From Streptomyces sp. HD (GTDB taxonomy: Bacteria > Actinomycetota > Actinomycetes > Streptomycetales > Streptomycetaceae), in the NCBI RefSeq assembly GCF_028369295.1, contig NZ_JAQMYP010000004.1, forward strand, positions 266,802 through 330,801: a stretch of DNA of 64,000 nucleotides. The letters run 5' to 3'. Shown here one piece after another: positions 16,135 to 24,690 of the stretch (positions within the stretch are counted from its first letter, which is position 1; each line of letters opens with the position of its first letter). The translations under genes were made by a program, and so were the position numbers. The notes below the pieces were generated by a model that saw only the letters and a program-made list of their open reading frames with translations, was not told the origin of the DNA and made no database searches.

Positions 16135-16746
16135 ATGTTCGTACGCGCCATTTACGCGACCGGCGATCCCGCAAAGATCGACACGGCCATCAGGGCAATG
16201 AACACAGAGGGAAGGGACTTGCTGGAGGACCGTCCGGGCTACCGCGGAGCGAGTGTCTTCGTGGACCGGACACTCGGGAAACTGCTCGCGGCGAGCTGGT
16301 GGGAGACGGAGCAGGCCCGGCGCAACAGCGACGAGGTGCTGCGTGAGCGGCGGGCGGCGATGCTGGATCCGTTCGCGGGGACACTGGCGGTCGACAACTA
16401 CGAGGCGGTGGTCTTCCATCAGGTCCAGCAGCCGCGCTCGGGCGGCGGACTACGGCTGACCAGGCTGGAGTTCGATCCCAGGGACACGGACCTGCTCGCC
16501 GACACGTTCCGGGGGACGGTGATTCCCCGCATCGAGACCCTGACGGGCCTGGTCAGAGCGTCCCTGCTGGTCGACCGGGAACGCGGGCGCGGGATGGTCG
16601 GCGTCATGTTCGTCGACCAGGCCGCCCTGGCGGCGTCCCGCTCGGGCCAGGCCGCGGCCCGTCACGAGGGTGCGGCCAAGGCGCATGTGACCGTGACCGG
16701 GCTGGAGGAGTTCGAGGTCGTCCACACCGACGTGCGCGGCGAGTGA
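16135..16746 (+). CDS. Conserved hypothetical protein, probable dimeric alpha/beta-barrel fold
   Basis: A 203-residue soluble protein made of two similar halves (about 1-95 and 100-195), each opening with a beta strand and ending near a strand-like LAVDNYEAVVFH or EEFEVVHTDV segment. RDLLEDRPGYRGASVFVDRTLGKLLAASWWE resembles antibiotic-biosynthesis-monooxygenase-like (ABM) ferredoxin-fold barrels that track substrate-binding or stress proteins. GGGAGG precedes the ATG. No catalytic residues can be assigned. It faces the aldo/keto reductase gene across a perfect 17-bp hairpin. Confidence 0.6.
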   Translation: MFVRAIYATGDPAKIDTAIRAMNTEGRDLLEDRPGYRGASVFVDRTLGKLLAASWWETEQARRNSDEVLRERRAAMLDPFAGTLAVDNYEAVVFHQVQQPRSGGGLRLTRLEFDPRDTDLLADTFRGTVIPRIETLTGLVRASLLVDRERGRGMVGVMFVDQAALAASRSGQAAARHEGAAKAHVTVTGLEEFEVVHTDVRGE

Positions 16747-16786
16747 GACGGTCCGTTGCGCGTATCCCTCACACGCCTCCCCTGCA

Positions 16787-16826
16787 CGTCCGCCCGCCGC
16801 TCGGGAAGTCGAGCGGCGGGCGGACG
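16787..16826. terminator. Strong bidirectional hairpin terminator
   Basis: Perfect 17-bp inverted repeat (16787-16803 and 16810-16826) with a 6-base loop GGAAGT, between two convergent genes. Confidence 0.85.
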
Positions 16827-16866
16827 GTCGTGCCGAATCGGTGTCAGGCCACGGCGGACCCGGGTG

Positions 16867-17703
16867 TCAGGCCAGGTCGAAGGTGGCCGGGTCCGGGCCG
16901 ATGCGCCGGTCCTCGTTCAGCGCGCTGATCGCCGCGAGGTCCTCGTCGTCCAGGCTGAAGTCGAAGACCTCGATGTTCTCCTTGATCCGCGACGGCGTCA
17001 CGGACTTCGGGATCACGACGTTGCCCAGCTGGAGGTGCCAGCGCAGCACGATCTGGGCCGGGGTGCGGCCGTGCTTCTGCGCGATGGCCACGATCGCCGG
17101 GACCTCCAGCAGACCCTTGCCCTGGCCGAGCGGCGACCAGGCCTCGGTGGCGATGCCCTGCTCGGCGTGGAACTCACGGGAGGCGTGCTGCTGCAGGTGC
17201 GGGTGCAGCTCGATCTGGTTGACCGCCGGGATGACCGACGTCTCGGCGATGAGCCGCTGAAGGTGCTCCGGAAGGAAGTTGGAGACACCGATGGCGCGGA
17301 TACGGCCGTCGGCGTGGAGCTTCTCGAACGCCTTGTAGGTGTCTACGTACGTGCCCCGGGCCGGCAGCGGCCAGTGGATGAGGTACAGGTCGATGTAGTC
17401 GAGCCCCAGCTTCTCCAGCGAGACGTCGAAGGCACGCAGCGTCGAGTCGTACCCCTGGTCGCGGTTCCAGAGCTTGGTGGTGACGAAGAGATCCTCGCGG
17501 GCCACGCCGGAGGCGGCGATGGCCTTGCCGGTGCCCTCTTCGTTGCCGTAGATCGCCGCTGTGTCGATGCTGCGGTACCCGGCCTCAAGCGCCGTGGCGA
17601 CCGCCTGCTCCGCCTCGTCGTCCGGCACCTGCCAGACGCCGAAGCCCAGCTGGGGCATCTCGACGCCGTTGTTGAGGATGATCGGGGGGACCTTGCTGCT
17701 CAC
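16867..17703 (-). CDS. Aldo/keto reductase (AKR5-like, 2,5-diketo-gluconate reductase type)
   Basis: A 278-residue NADPH-dependent (beta/alpha)8 oxidoreductase. The catalytic tetrad is complete: Asp47, Tyr52, Lys77 and His110 (YRSIDTAAIYGNEEG, VTTKLWN, LIHWPLP). The cofactor phosphate loop is IPKSVTPSRIKEN. The GTG start follows AAGGA. Such enzymes reduce sugars, keto-acids and aldehydes; the physiological substrate is not evident. It stands alone on the minus strand downstream of the acyl-CoA ligase. Confidence 0.88.
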   Translation of the reverse strand: MSSKVPPIILNNGVEMPQLGFGVWQVPDDEAEQAVATALEAGYRSIDTAAIYGNEEGTGKAIAASGVAREDLFVTTKLWNRDQGYDSTLRAFDVSLEKLGLDYIDLYLIHWPLPARGTYVDTYKAFEKLHADGRIRAIGVSNFLPEHLQRLIAETSVIPAVNQIELHPHLQQHASREFHAEQGIATEAWSPLGQGKGLLEVPAIVAIAQKHGRTPAQIVLRWHLQLGNVVIPKSVTPSRIKENIEVFDFSLDDEDLAAISALNEDRRIGPDPATFDLA

Positions 17704-17804
17704 GAGCTCTTGATCCTTACGGTTGTCGTCAGGTGGTACTCCCCATCGTCAACGATCACGGGCCGTTATGCATTCCTGACCGGAGAATCCACCGGAAACA
17801 ACCA

Positions 17805-19631
17805 TTACGCCCGGTAAAGCGCCTCGACCTCGTTGGAGTAAGCGCTCTCGATCGCCTTGCGCTTCAGCTTCAGCGACGGCGTGAGCAGGCCGTGCTCCTC
17901 GGTGAACGGCTGCGCGAGGATACGGAACGTACGGATCGACTCGGCCTGTGAGACAAGGGTGTTGGCGGCGACGACGGCGCGCCGCACCTCGGTCTCCAGG
18001 TCGGCGTCGCGGACCAGCTCGGCCGGTGTCAGCGGGGGCTTGTCGCGCATCATCAGCCAGTGCTCCACGGCCTCCTGGTCGAGGGTGACCAGGGCCGCGA
18101 TGTACGGGCGGTCGTTGCCCACGACGATGCACTGGGCGACCAGCGGATGGTCGCGGACCCGCTCCTCCAGCACACCCGGCGAGACACTCTTGCCACCGGA
18201 CGTGACCAGGATCTCCTTCTTGCGGCCGGTGATGGTGAGGTAGCCGTCCTCGTCGAGCGAGCCCAGGTCGCCGGTGGCGAGCCAGCCGTCGTGCAGGGCC
18301 GCGTCGGTGGCCTTCTGGTTGTTGAGGTAGCCCTGGAAGACGTTGGCGCCGTGCAGCCAGATCTCGCCGTCGTCCGCGATGTGCACGGTCATGCCCGGGA
18401 TGGGCTGGCCGACGGTGCCGTAGCGGGTGCGGTAGGGCGGGTTGGCGGTCGCGGCCGCCGTGGACTCGGTGAGGCCGTACCCCTCGTAGACATGGATGCC
18501 GGCGCCCGCGAAGAACAGGCCGAGCCGTCGGTCCATGGCCGAACCGCCGGTCATCGCCTGCTTGATGCGGCCGCCCATCGCCGCGCGCATCTTGGAGTAG
18601 ACGAGTTTGTCGAAGAGCTGGTGCTGCATCCGCAGACCGGCCGAGGGGCCGGGGCCGATGCCCCACGCCTTGGCCTCCATGGCGTCCGCGTACTTCACGG
18701 AGACCTCGACGGCCTTCTCGAAGGCGCCGGACCTGCCCTCCTTCTCGGCCTTGCGGCGGGCGGCGTTGAAGACCTTCTCGAAGATGTACGGCACGGCGAG
18801 GAAGAACGTCGGCTTGAACGCGGCGAGGTCGGGCAGCAGCGCGGCCGCGTTCATCTGCGGCTGATGGCCGAAACGCACCCGGCCGCGGATCGCGGCGACC
18901 TGCACCATCCGCCCGAAGACGTGCGCCAGCGGCAGGAACAGCAGGGTCGCCGCCTCGTCGCCCTTCTTCGAGTGGAACACCGGCTCCCAGCGCTCGATGA
19001 CGGTGTCCGCCTCGTACATGAAGTTGCCGTGCGAGATGACACAGCCCTTGGGGCGGCCCGTCGTCCCCGAGGTGTAGATGATCGTCGCCACGGAGTCGGG
19101 GGTGACCGCCTGCCGGTGGCGGTGGACCACCTCGTCATCGAGGTGCGCTCCGGCGTCGTACAGCTCCTGCACGGCGCCCGAGTCCAGCTGCCAGAGCTGG
19201 TGCAGCCGGGGGAGCCGGTCGATGACGGTGGCGATCGTCATCGCGTGGTCCTCGTGCTCCACGATCGCCGCCGAGCACTCGGCGTCGTACAGCGCCCAGA
19301 AGCACTGCTCGGCCGAGGAGGTCGGGTAGATCGGCACGACCTGGGCGCCGATCGTCCACAGTGCGAAGTCGAAGAGCGTCCACTCGTACCGGGTACGGGA
19401 CATGATCGCGACCCGGTCGCCGAACCGGATGCCCTGGGCGAGCAGGCCCTTGGCCAGGGCGAGCACCTCGTCCCGGAACTCGGCGGCGGTGACGTCCCGC
19501 CACTGCCCGCTGTCATCCTTGCGGCCGAGGGCGACATACAACGGGTCGTCCTGGGCATGTTCGAAGACGACGTCGGCCAGGCCGCCCACCGGCGGTGCCA
19601 ACGCCAACGGAGGGTTGGTGAACTCGCGCAA
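17805..19631 (-). CDS. Long-chain fatty-acid-CoA ligase (AMP-forming)
   Basis: A 608-residue ANL-superfamily ligase that activates fatty acids to acyl-CoA through an acyl-adenylate. The ATP/AMP motif is IIYTSGTTGRPKG, the A5 motif YGLTES and the hinge region GWLATGDLGSLDEDGYLTIT followed by GRKKEILVTSGGKSVSP with the catalytic Lys. Length and motifs match the actinobacterial FadD15 type. The only sensible start is a TTG at 19631 (leading to REFTNPPLA); a weak GGAGCGGGG lies upstream. A 254-bp promoter gap precedes it. It contains DIQVVPIYPTSS-like long-chain ligase features rather than short-chain acetate ones. Confidence 0.85.
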   Translation of the reverse strand: MREFTNPPLALAPPVGGLADVVFEHAQDDPLYVALGRKDDSGQWRDVTAAEFRDEVLALAKGLLAQGIRFGDRVAIMSRTRYEWTLFDFALWTIGAQVVPIYPTSSAEQCFWALYDAECSAAIVEHEDHAMTIATVIDRLPRLHQLWQLDSGAVQELYDAGAHLDDEVVHRHRQAVTPDSVATIIYTSGTTGRPKGCVISHGNFMYEADTVIERWEPVFHSKKGDEAATLLFLPLAHVFGRMVQVAAIRGRVRFGHQPQMNAAALLPDLAAFKPTFFLAVPYIFEKVFNAARRKAEKEGRSGAFEKAVEVSVKYADAMEAKAWGIGPGPSAGLRMQHQLFDKLVYSKMRAAMGGRIKQAMTGGSAMDRRLGLFFAGAGIHVYEGYGLTESTAAATANPPYRTRYGTVGQPIPGMTVHIADDGEIWLHGANVFQGYLNNQKATDAALHDGWLATGDLGSLDEDGYLTITGRKKEILVTSGGKSVSPGVLEERVRDHPLVAQCIVVGNDRPYIAALVTLDQEAVEHWLMMRDKPPLTPAELVRDADLETEVRRAVVAANTLVSQAESIRTFRILAQPFTEEHGLLTPSLKLKRKAIESAYSNEVEALYRA

Positions 19632-19885
19632 ACCCCGCTCCCCGCTCCGATCGCCTCGGCTGAAGCTCCGCTCAGCGCCGTGAAAGCTACCCCACCCGCC
19701 CTTGAGGCGGGAGGGGGTCGGAAATCGACGGGTGCTCAGGTACGCACTGGTCAGGGCAGGAAAATGCGCTCACATGGGGAAGGGTCGGACAGAAAACTGA
19801 CGGTTGAGTAAGTTTCGGACCCGTAATCTCCACCGAATCTGTACGACCCGATTACGCGTTTCCAGCCCTTTCGATCATGTCATTC

Positions 19886-21379
19886 CTAGCGTGTCGTCGT
19901 CTCCTCTGTCAGCGTACGCGTGGCCGAATCCGTCACTCCGGTTTGTCCGGCGGGCCGCCTTTTCACCAGGGCGAGCACCACAACCCCGGCTACCACGGCC
20001 GTCGAGCCCGCCGCCACCGCGACCGAATTCAGTCCCTCGGCGAAGGCGCCGCGCAACGTCTCCTCGCCGAACACGCTCCGCAGCGCACCGGCGCCACCGC
20101 CCGCCAGGGCATGGGCCGCCTCCCGCGGCAGCGTGTCCGCCATCCGCGAGGTCAGCACCGTGCCGTACAGGGCGATGCCCAGCGCATACCCGAGCTGCCG
20201 GAAGGTGTTCACCGCACCGCCCGCCATGCCCGCCCGGTCCTGCGGTACGGCGGCCAGCGCGGCGCCCGCGATACCGGGCGCGACCAGCCCCGTCCCGACG
20301 CCGACCAGCACCAGCCCGGGTATCAGGGCGCTCGCCGTCGACCCGGCGTCCAGGACCGCCATGCAGTACTCGCCCGCGCCGATCAGCAGCAGCCCGCCCC
20401 CGATGGTGAACCGCGCCGGCACCCCGTGCAGCAGCCGACCGCCGGCCGCGGCGACAACGAACGAGGCGAGCGACAGCCACAGGAACACCAGACCGCCGCG
20501 GACCGGGCTCATCCCCAGCAGGGTCTGCAACCAGATCGAGGCATACGCCAGCGCGCTGAACGCCGCCGCGTTGAAGGCGAGCGCACCCGCCATCACCCCG
20601 GCGAACGCGGGCTTCAGGAACAGCCGCGGATCCAGCAGCGGATGGGCGACACGCCGCTCGACCAGCACGAAGCCGACCAGTGCCAGGACCGCCGCCGCGA
20701 ACCACGCCAGGGTCCCGGACGCGCCCCACCCATGGCTCCCGGCCCGCACGGCCCCGTACGTCACCGCTCCCGCGAACGCCGCGAACATCAGCGTGCCCGC
20801 CCAGTCGATCCGGCGCCCGCGAGCACCCCGTGACTCCGGCACCACCCGCAGCGTCAGCCACACCGCGACCACGCTCACCGGCAGATTGACGTAGAAGATC
20901 CACCGCCAGCCCGGCCCGTCGGTGAGCAGCCCGCCGGCGACCGGCCCCACCGCGGCCGCCGCCCCGCTGACCGCGCCCCACACACCGAGCGCGATCGAGC
21001 GCCGCTTGCCCTGGTAGACGGAGCCGAGCAGCGGCAGCGTCGTGGCGAACACGGCCGCCGCGCCGACGCCCTGCAGCAGCCGGGCGCCGACCAGCATCTC
21101 CGGCCCGGACGCGAGCCCGCACAGCAGCGACGCCGCCGCGAAGACGACGACACCCGCGACATGGACGCGCCGCCGCCCCAGCACATCGGCGGCGGCCCCC
21201 GCCCCGAGCAGCAGCGCGGCCAGCGCCAGCGCGTACCCGTCCATCACCCACTGCAGATCACTCAGCGACGCGTCCAGTGCCCGCGCCATGTCCGGCAGCG
21301 CGACGATCGCGATCGTCACGTCCAGCAACAACATGAACGTGCCCAGGCACACGGCCGTGAGCGGCCCCCAAGTACGCAT
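19886..21379 (-). CDS. MFS drug efflux transporter, DHA2 (14-TM) family
   Basis: A 497-residue membrane protein with about 14 hydrophobic helices. Motif C-like (GPVAGGLLTDGPGWRWIFYVNLPV) and motif A-like GRRRVHVAG are typical of DHA2 drug:proton antiporters related to QacA and EmrB, as is LDVTIAIVALPDM in helix 1. The ATG start at 21379 follows GAGGAGTTGAGGAC. It is divergent from an AsnC-type regulator across 112 bp, so the regulator probably controls it. The C-terminus is rich in Thr. Substrate unknown; a role in export of a toxic compound or metabolite is inference. Confidence 0.87.
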   Translation of the reverse strand: MRTWGPLTAVCLGTFMLLLDVTIAIVALPDMARALDASLSDLQWVMDGYALALAALLLGAGAAADVLGRRRVHVAGVVVFAAASLLCGLASGPEMLVGARLLQGVGAAAVFATTLPLLGSVYQGKRRSIALGVWGAVSGAAAAVGPVAGGLLTDGPGWRWIFYVNLPVSVVAVWLTLRVVPESRGARGRRIDWAGTLMFAAFAGAVTYGAVRAGSHGWGASGTLAWFAAAVLALVGFVLVERRVAHPLLDPRLFLKPAFAGVMAGALAFNAAAFSALAYASIWLQTLLGMSPVRGGLVFLWLSLASFVVAAAGGRLLHGVPARFTIGGGLLLIGAGEYCMAVLDAGSTASALIPGLVLVGVGTGLVAPGIAGAALAAVPQDRAGMAGGAVNTFRQLGYALGIALYGTVLTSRMADTLPREAAHALAGGGAGALRSVFGEETLRGAFAEGLNSVAVAAGSTAVVAGVVVLALVKRRPAGQTGVTDSATRTLTEETTTR

Positions 21380-21491
21380 GTCCTCAACTCCTCGCTCGTG
21401 GGATGCGTATGACTGCGTACGATGGGCGTCACCAGGCCGATCGAGGCCGCACAAGGCATCTGATCGCCGGAATCCGACAGGGGATGCTGTT

Positions 21492-22472
21492 GTGAAGATG
21501 GAATCCGACATCTTCGACGAGCTCGATCTGAAACTGCTCGACGCGCTGGAGGCGAACGCCCGGGCGTCCTTCGCCCGGCTCGGGGAGGTGCTCGGCGTCT
21601 CCGACCAGACCGTCGCGCGCCGCTACCGCAGGCTGTGCGCCGAGGGCGGCCTCAGGGTGGTCGCCGTGCGCGACGCCGAGCGACTGGGCCAGGACCAGTG
21701 GACGCTCAGGCTGCGCTGTGTCCCGGACAGCGCCCAGGCCATCGCGGACGCCCTCGCCAAGCGGCCCGACACCAGCTGGATCGGCATCGCCTCCGGCGGT
21801 ACCGAGGTCATCTTCGGCACCCGGCCGCGCAGCCCCGGCGACCGCGACGACCTCCTGCTGGGCAAGCTCCCTCGCACCCCGCGTGTCCTGGAGATCCGGG
21901 CCCACCAGATGCTGCACCGCTTCTACGGCGGACCGAGCGGCTGGCTCCGCAAGTTTCGGGTGCTCACGGACGACCAGGTCGCGGCGCTGCGGCCCGAGGT
22001 CCCTGCCGAGCCGGGTCCCGCCCGTATCGCCCCGGACGACGAGCCCCTGCTGGCGGCCCTGGAACGCGACGGACGTGCCACCTACCCCGAGCTCCAGCGT
22101 GCCACCGGCCGCTCGGAGTCCGCCGTGAAGCGCCGCCTCGCCGCGCTGCTGGCGTCCGGGGCGGTGTACATCGACGTGGAGTACCTGTCCGAGACCATCG
22201 GCTATCCGTTCGCCGCGATGCTGTGGATCACCACCACCCCGGCCGCCCTGACGTCCGTCGGCGAGGCCCTCGCCACCCACGAACCGATCGCCCACGCCGC
22301 GGCGACCGCGGGCCCCTGCAACATCCTCGCGACCGCGGTCGTCAGAAACTCGGCCGACCTGTACGCCTACCTCAGCGGCCCGCTCGGCCGGCTGAACGGA
22401 GTACAGCACGTGGAGTCGTCGGTGTTCCTGCGGCGGGTGAAGCAGCTGACGTATCAGATGCGGCCGCGCTGA
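21492..22472 (+). CDS. Double-module Lrp/AsnC-family transcriptional regulator
   Basis: A 326-residue protein, about twice the length of a normal Lrp. The first half has an AsnC winged helix (ELDLKLLDALEANARASFARLGEVLGVSDQTVARR, residues about 9-45) and a RAM-like ligand-binding region. The second half repeats it (DEPLLAALERDGRATYPELQRATGRSESAVKRR, about 180-215) with a C-terminal RAM. It probably acts as a pseudo-octamer from fewer chains and senses an amino acid or related metabolite. The GTG at 21492 is chosen because AGGGGA lies 7 bp upstream; ATG at 21498 is an alternative. It likely controls the adjacent divergent MFS pump. Confidence 0.85.
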   Translation: MKMESDIFDELDLKLLDALEANARASFARLGEVLGVSDQTVARRYRRLCAEGGLRVVAVRDAERLGQDQWTLRLRCVPDSAQAIADALAKRPDTSWIGIASGGTEVIFGTRPRSPGDRDDLLLGKLPRTPRVLEIRAHQMLHRFYGGPSGWLRKFRVLTDDQVAALRPEVPAEPGPARIAPDDEPLLAALERDGRATYPELQRATGRSESAVKRRLAALLASGAVYIDVEYLSETIGYPFAAMLWITTTPAALTSVGEALATHEPIAHAAATAGPCNILATAVVRNSADLYAYLSGPLGRLNGVQHVESSVFLRRVKQLTYQMRPR

Positions 22473-22480
22473 ACCGCCGC

Positions 22481-22557
22481 CAAGGGGCGCGGGACTGTAT
22501 CGATATGCGGCTCCGCCGCGTGGGCGCGACCGGCCACGACATGCCCGCAGCCGCAAT
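22481..22557 (+). repeat. Dispersed Streptomyces intergenic repeat, copy 2
   Basis: Starts CAAGGGGCGCGGGACTG and continues through a GCGGCTCCGCCGCGTGGGCG hairpin-like segment to a CCCGCAG box. This is the longer variant of the element at 12508-12563. It fills the gap between two convergent regulator genes and may serve as a transcriptional end. Confidence 0.7.
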
Positions 22558-22575
22558 CGGTCCCCGGCATCGTGC

Positions 22576-23439
22576 TCATCGCCGGTGCAGCCGATCCCCG
22601 CCCGCGAGGATCGCCCCTGCCAACGCATCCGCCGCCCCCTGCGCGGCCGTACGCCGCCGCCCATGGACCAGCACGAAGTCGACCCGCCCCAGTTCCGGCA
22701 GCCCGAACCGCTCGGGCACCCGCACCAGCCCCGGCGGAATCAGCCCCCGCGAGTGCGCCATCACCCCGAGCCCGGCCCGCGCCGCGGCGATCAGCCCGTT
22801 GAGGCTGCCGCTGGTGCACACGATCCGCCACTCACGCCCCTGCCTCTCCAACGCCTCCAGCGCAAGGGCCCTGGTGATGCCCGGCGGTGGAAAAACGATC
22901 AACGGCACCGGACGTTCCGGCTCCAGGCGGAGCCGCTCCGCGCCGATCCACACCAGCCGGTCGTGCCAGACCAGTTCGCCCCGTGGATCCTCGGGCCGTC
23001 GCTTGGCGAGCACCAGGTCCAGTTTTCCGGCGGCCAGCTGCTCGTGCAGGGTGCCCGAGAGCTCGACCGTCAGCTCCAGGTCGACCTCGGGGTGCTCGTA
23101 CCGGAAGCCCTCCAGGATCTCCGGCAGCCGGGTCAGCACGAAGTCCTCGGAGGCGCCGAAGCGGAGCCGGCCGCGCAGCCGGGTGCCGGTGAAGAACGCC
23201 GACGCCTGCTCGTGCACCTCCAGGATCCGGCGGGCGAAGCCGAGCATCGCCTCGCCGTCCTCGGTGAGCTCCACGGAGTGGGTGTCCCGGCTGAACAGCG
23301 GCCGTCCCGTGGCGTCCTCCAGACGGCGTACGTGCTGGCTGACGGTCGACTGGCGCAGGCCGAGCCGGCGGGCGGCCCGCGTGAAGCTGAGCGTCTGGGC
23401 CACCGCGAGGAACGTACGAAGGTGGGAGGGGTCGTACAC
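22576..23439 (-). CDS. LysR-family transcriptional regulator
   Basis: A 287-residue LysR protein. The N-terminal winged helix is obvious (HLRTFLAVAQTLSFTRAARRLGLRQSTVSQHVRRLE, residues about 5-38), followed by the linker helix and a periplasmic-binding-protein-like effector domain (RGRLRFGASEDFVLTRLPEIL onwards). The start is set at the GTG at 23439 (VYDPSHLRTF) by family habit; GGGAGG lies almost touching it, so an upstream GTG at 23466 or a leaderless mRNA cannot be excluded. It is divergent from a BASS-family transporter and, as is usual for LysR proteins, probably regulates it. Confidence 0.87.
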   Translation of the reverse strand: MYDPSHLRTFLAVAQTLSFTRAARRLGLRQSTVSQHVRRLEDATGRPLFSRDTHSVELTEDGEAMLGFARRILEVHEQASAFFTGTRLRGRLRFGASEDFVLTRLPEILEGFRYEHPEVDLELTVELSGTLHEQLAAGKLDLVLAKRRPEDPRGELVWHDRLVWIGAERLRLEPERPVPLIVFPPPGITRALALEALERQGREWRIVCTSGSLNGLIAAARAGLGVMAHSRGLIPPGLVRVPERFGLPELGRVDFVLVHGRRRTAAQGAADALAGAILAGGDRLHRR

Positions 23440-23592
23440 GCCTCCCAGGCTACCCGTGGCTATCACGGAACGTGATGACAGTCAGAGTGGTGTGCGGGAT
23501 TCCCGATCGCGGGGGGCCGGAGGACGATGGAGAGGGCACGTCCGTGCCCGGCGCCGGAAGTTCAGCGAACGACAGCGAAGTAGTGGAGCACA

Positions 23593-24690
23593 GTGAATCG
23601 CCTGCGATGGCCGCGTTGGATGCCGATCGACCCGTACATCCTGCTGCTGCTCGGGACCGTGGGCCTCGCGGCCCTCTTCCCGGCGCGCGGAACGGCCTCC
23701 GACGTGGCGTCCGGTGCCTCCACGGCCGCGATCGCCTTCCTGTTCTTCCTCTACGGAGCCCGGCTGTCCACCCGTGAGGCACTGGACGGGCTGAAGCACT
23801 GGCGGCTCCATGTCACCGTCCTGGCCTGCACCTTCGTGGTCTTCCCGGTGCTGGGGCTGGCGTCCCGCGGACTGGTCCCGGTGATCCTGACCGACCCGCT
23901 CTACCAGGGCCTGCTCTTCCTCACCCTCGTGCCGTCGACCATCCAGTCGTCGATCGCCTTCACGTCGATGGCCCGCGGCAACGTGCCCGCCGCGATCTGC
24001 GCCGGCTCCTTCTCCTCCTTGGTCGGCATCGTCGTCACCCCGCTCCTCGCGGCGGCCGTGCTCGGCAGCGGCGCCGGTGGCTTCTCCGCCGACTCGCTGG
24101 TCGAGATCGTGCTGCAGCTGCTGGTGCCGTTCGTCGCCGGGCAGGTGCTGCGGCGCTGGATCGGGGGCTTCGTCACCCGGCACAAGAAGGTTCTCGGGCT
24201 GGTCGACCGCGGCTCGATCCTGCTGGTCGTCTACACGGCGTTCAGCGAGGGCATGGTCCAGGGCATCTGGCACCAGGTGAGCCCGCTGCGGCTGGGCGGC
24301 CTGCTCGCCGTCGAGGCGGTGCTGCTGGCCGTGATGCTCGCCCTGACCTGGTATGGCGCGAAGGCCCTGCGCTTCAACCGCGGGGACCGGATCGCGATCC
24401 AGTTCGCCGGCTCGAAGAAGTCCCTCGCCGCCGGGCTGCCGATGGCGAGCGTCCTGTTCGGCGCGCACGCCTCGCTGGCCGTGCTGCCGCTGATGCTGTT
24501 CCACCAGATGCAGCTCATGGTGTGCGCGGTCATCGCCAAACGGCGCTCCCACGACGCCGAGGCCCAGGACGGCGAGGCCCGCGACGCCGAGGCCCGCGAC
24601 GCGGAGGCGGCCGCCCCCGACCCGGTCACCGCGTCGGCGCCACCCGCAGCGTCACGAACCGCGGTCGGTACAGGGACACGTTCCGGTTGA
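23593..24690 (+). CDS. Bile acid:sodium symporter (BASS/SBF-like) family transporter
   Basis: A 365-residue inner-membrane protein with about ten hydrophobic helices (PYILLLLGTVGLAALFP, AAIAFLFFLYGARLS, TFVVFPVLGLASRGLVP). LTLVPSTIQSSIAFTSMARGN is the conserved half-helix region of the SBF-like (YfeH/PF13593) branch, and GSKKSLAAGLPMA is the matching motif in the second half. Members carry organic anions with sodium. The C-tail has an imperfect repeated DAEARDAEA segment. GTG start, with GGAG upstream. Its last 65 bp overlap the end of the oppositely oriented DUF4185 gene. Confidence 0.85.
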   Translation: MNRLRWPRWMPIDPYILLLLGTVGLAALFPARGTASDVASGASTAAIAFLFFLYGARLSTREALDGLKHWRLHVTVLACTFVVFPVLGLASRGLVPVILTDPLYQGLLFLTLVPSTIQSSIAFTSMARGNVPAAICAGSFSSLVGIVVTPLLAAAVLGSGAGGFSADSLVEIVLQLLVPFVAGQVLRRWIGGFVTRHKKVLGLVDRGSILLVVYTAFSEGMVQGIWHQVSPLRLGGLLAVEAVLLAVMLALTWYGAKALRFNRGDRIAIQFAGSKKSLAAGLPMASVLFGAHASLAVLPLMLFHQMQLMVCAVIAKRRSHDAEAQDGEARDAEARDAEAAAPDPVTASAPPAASRTAVGTGTRSG

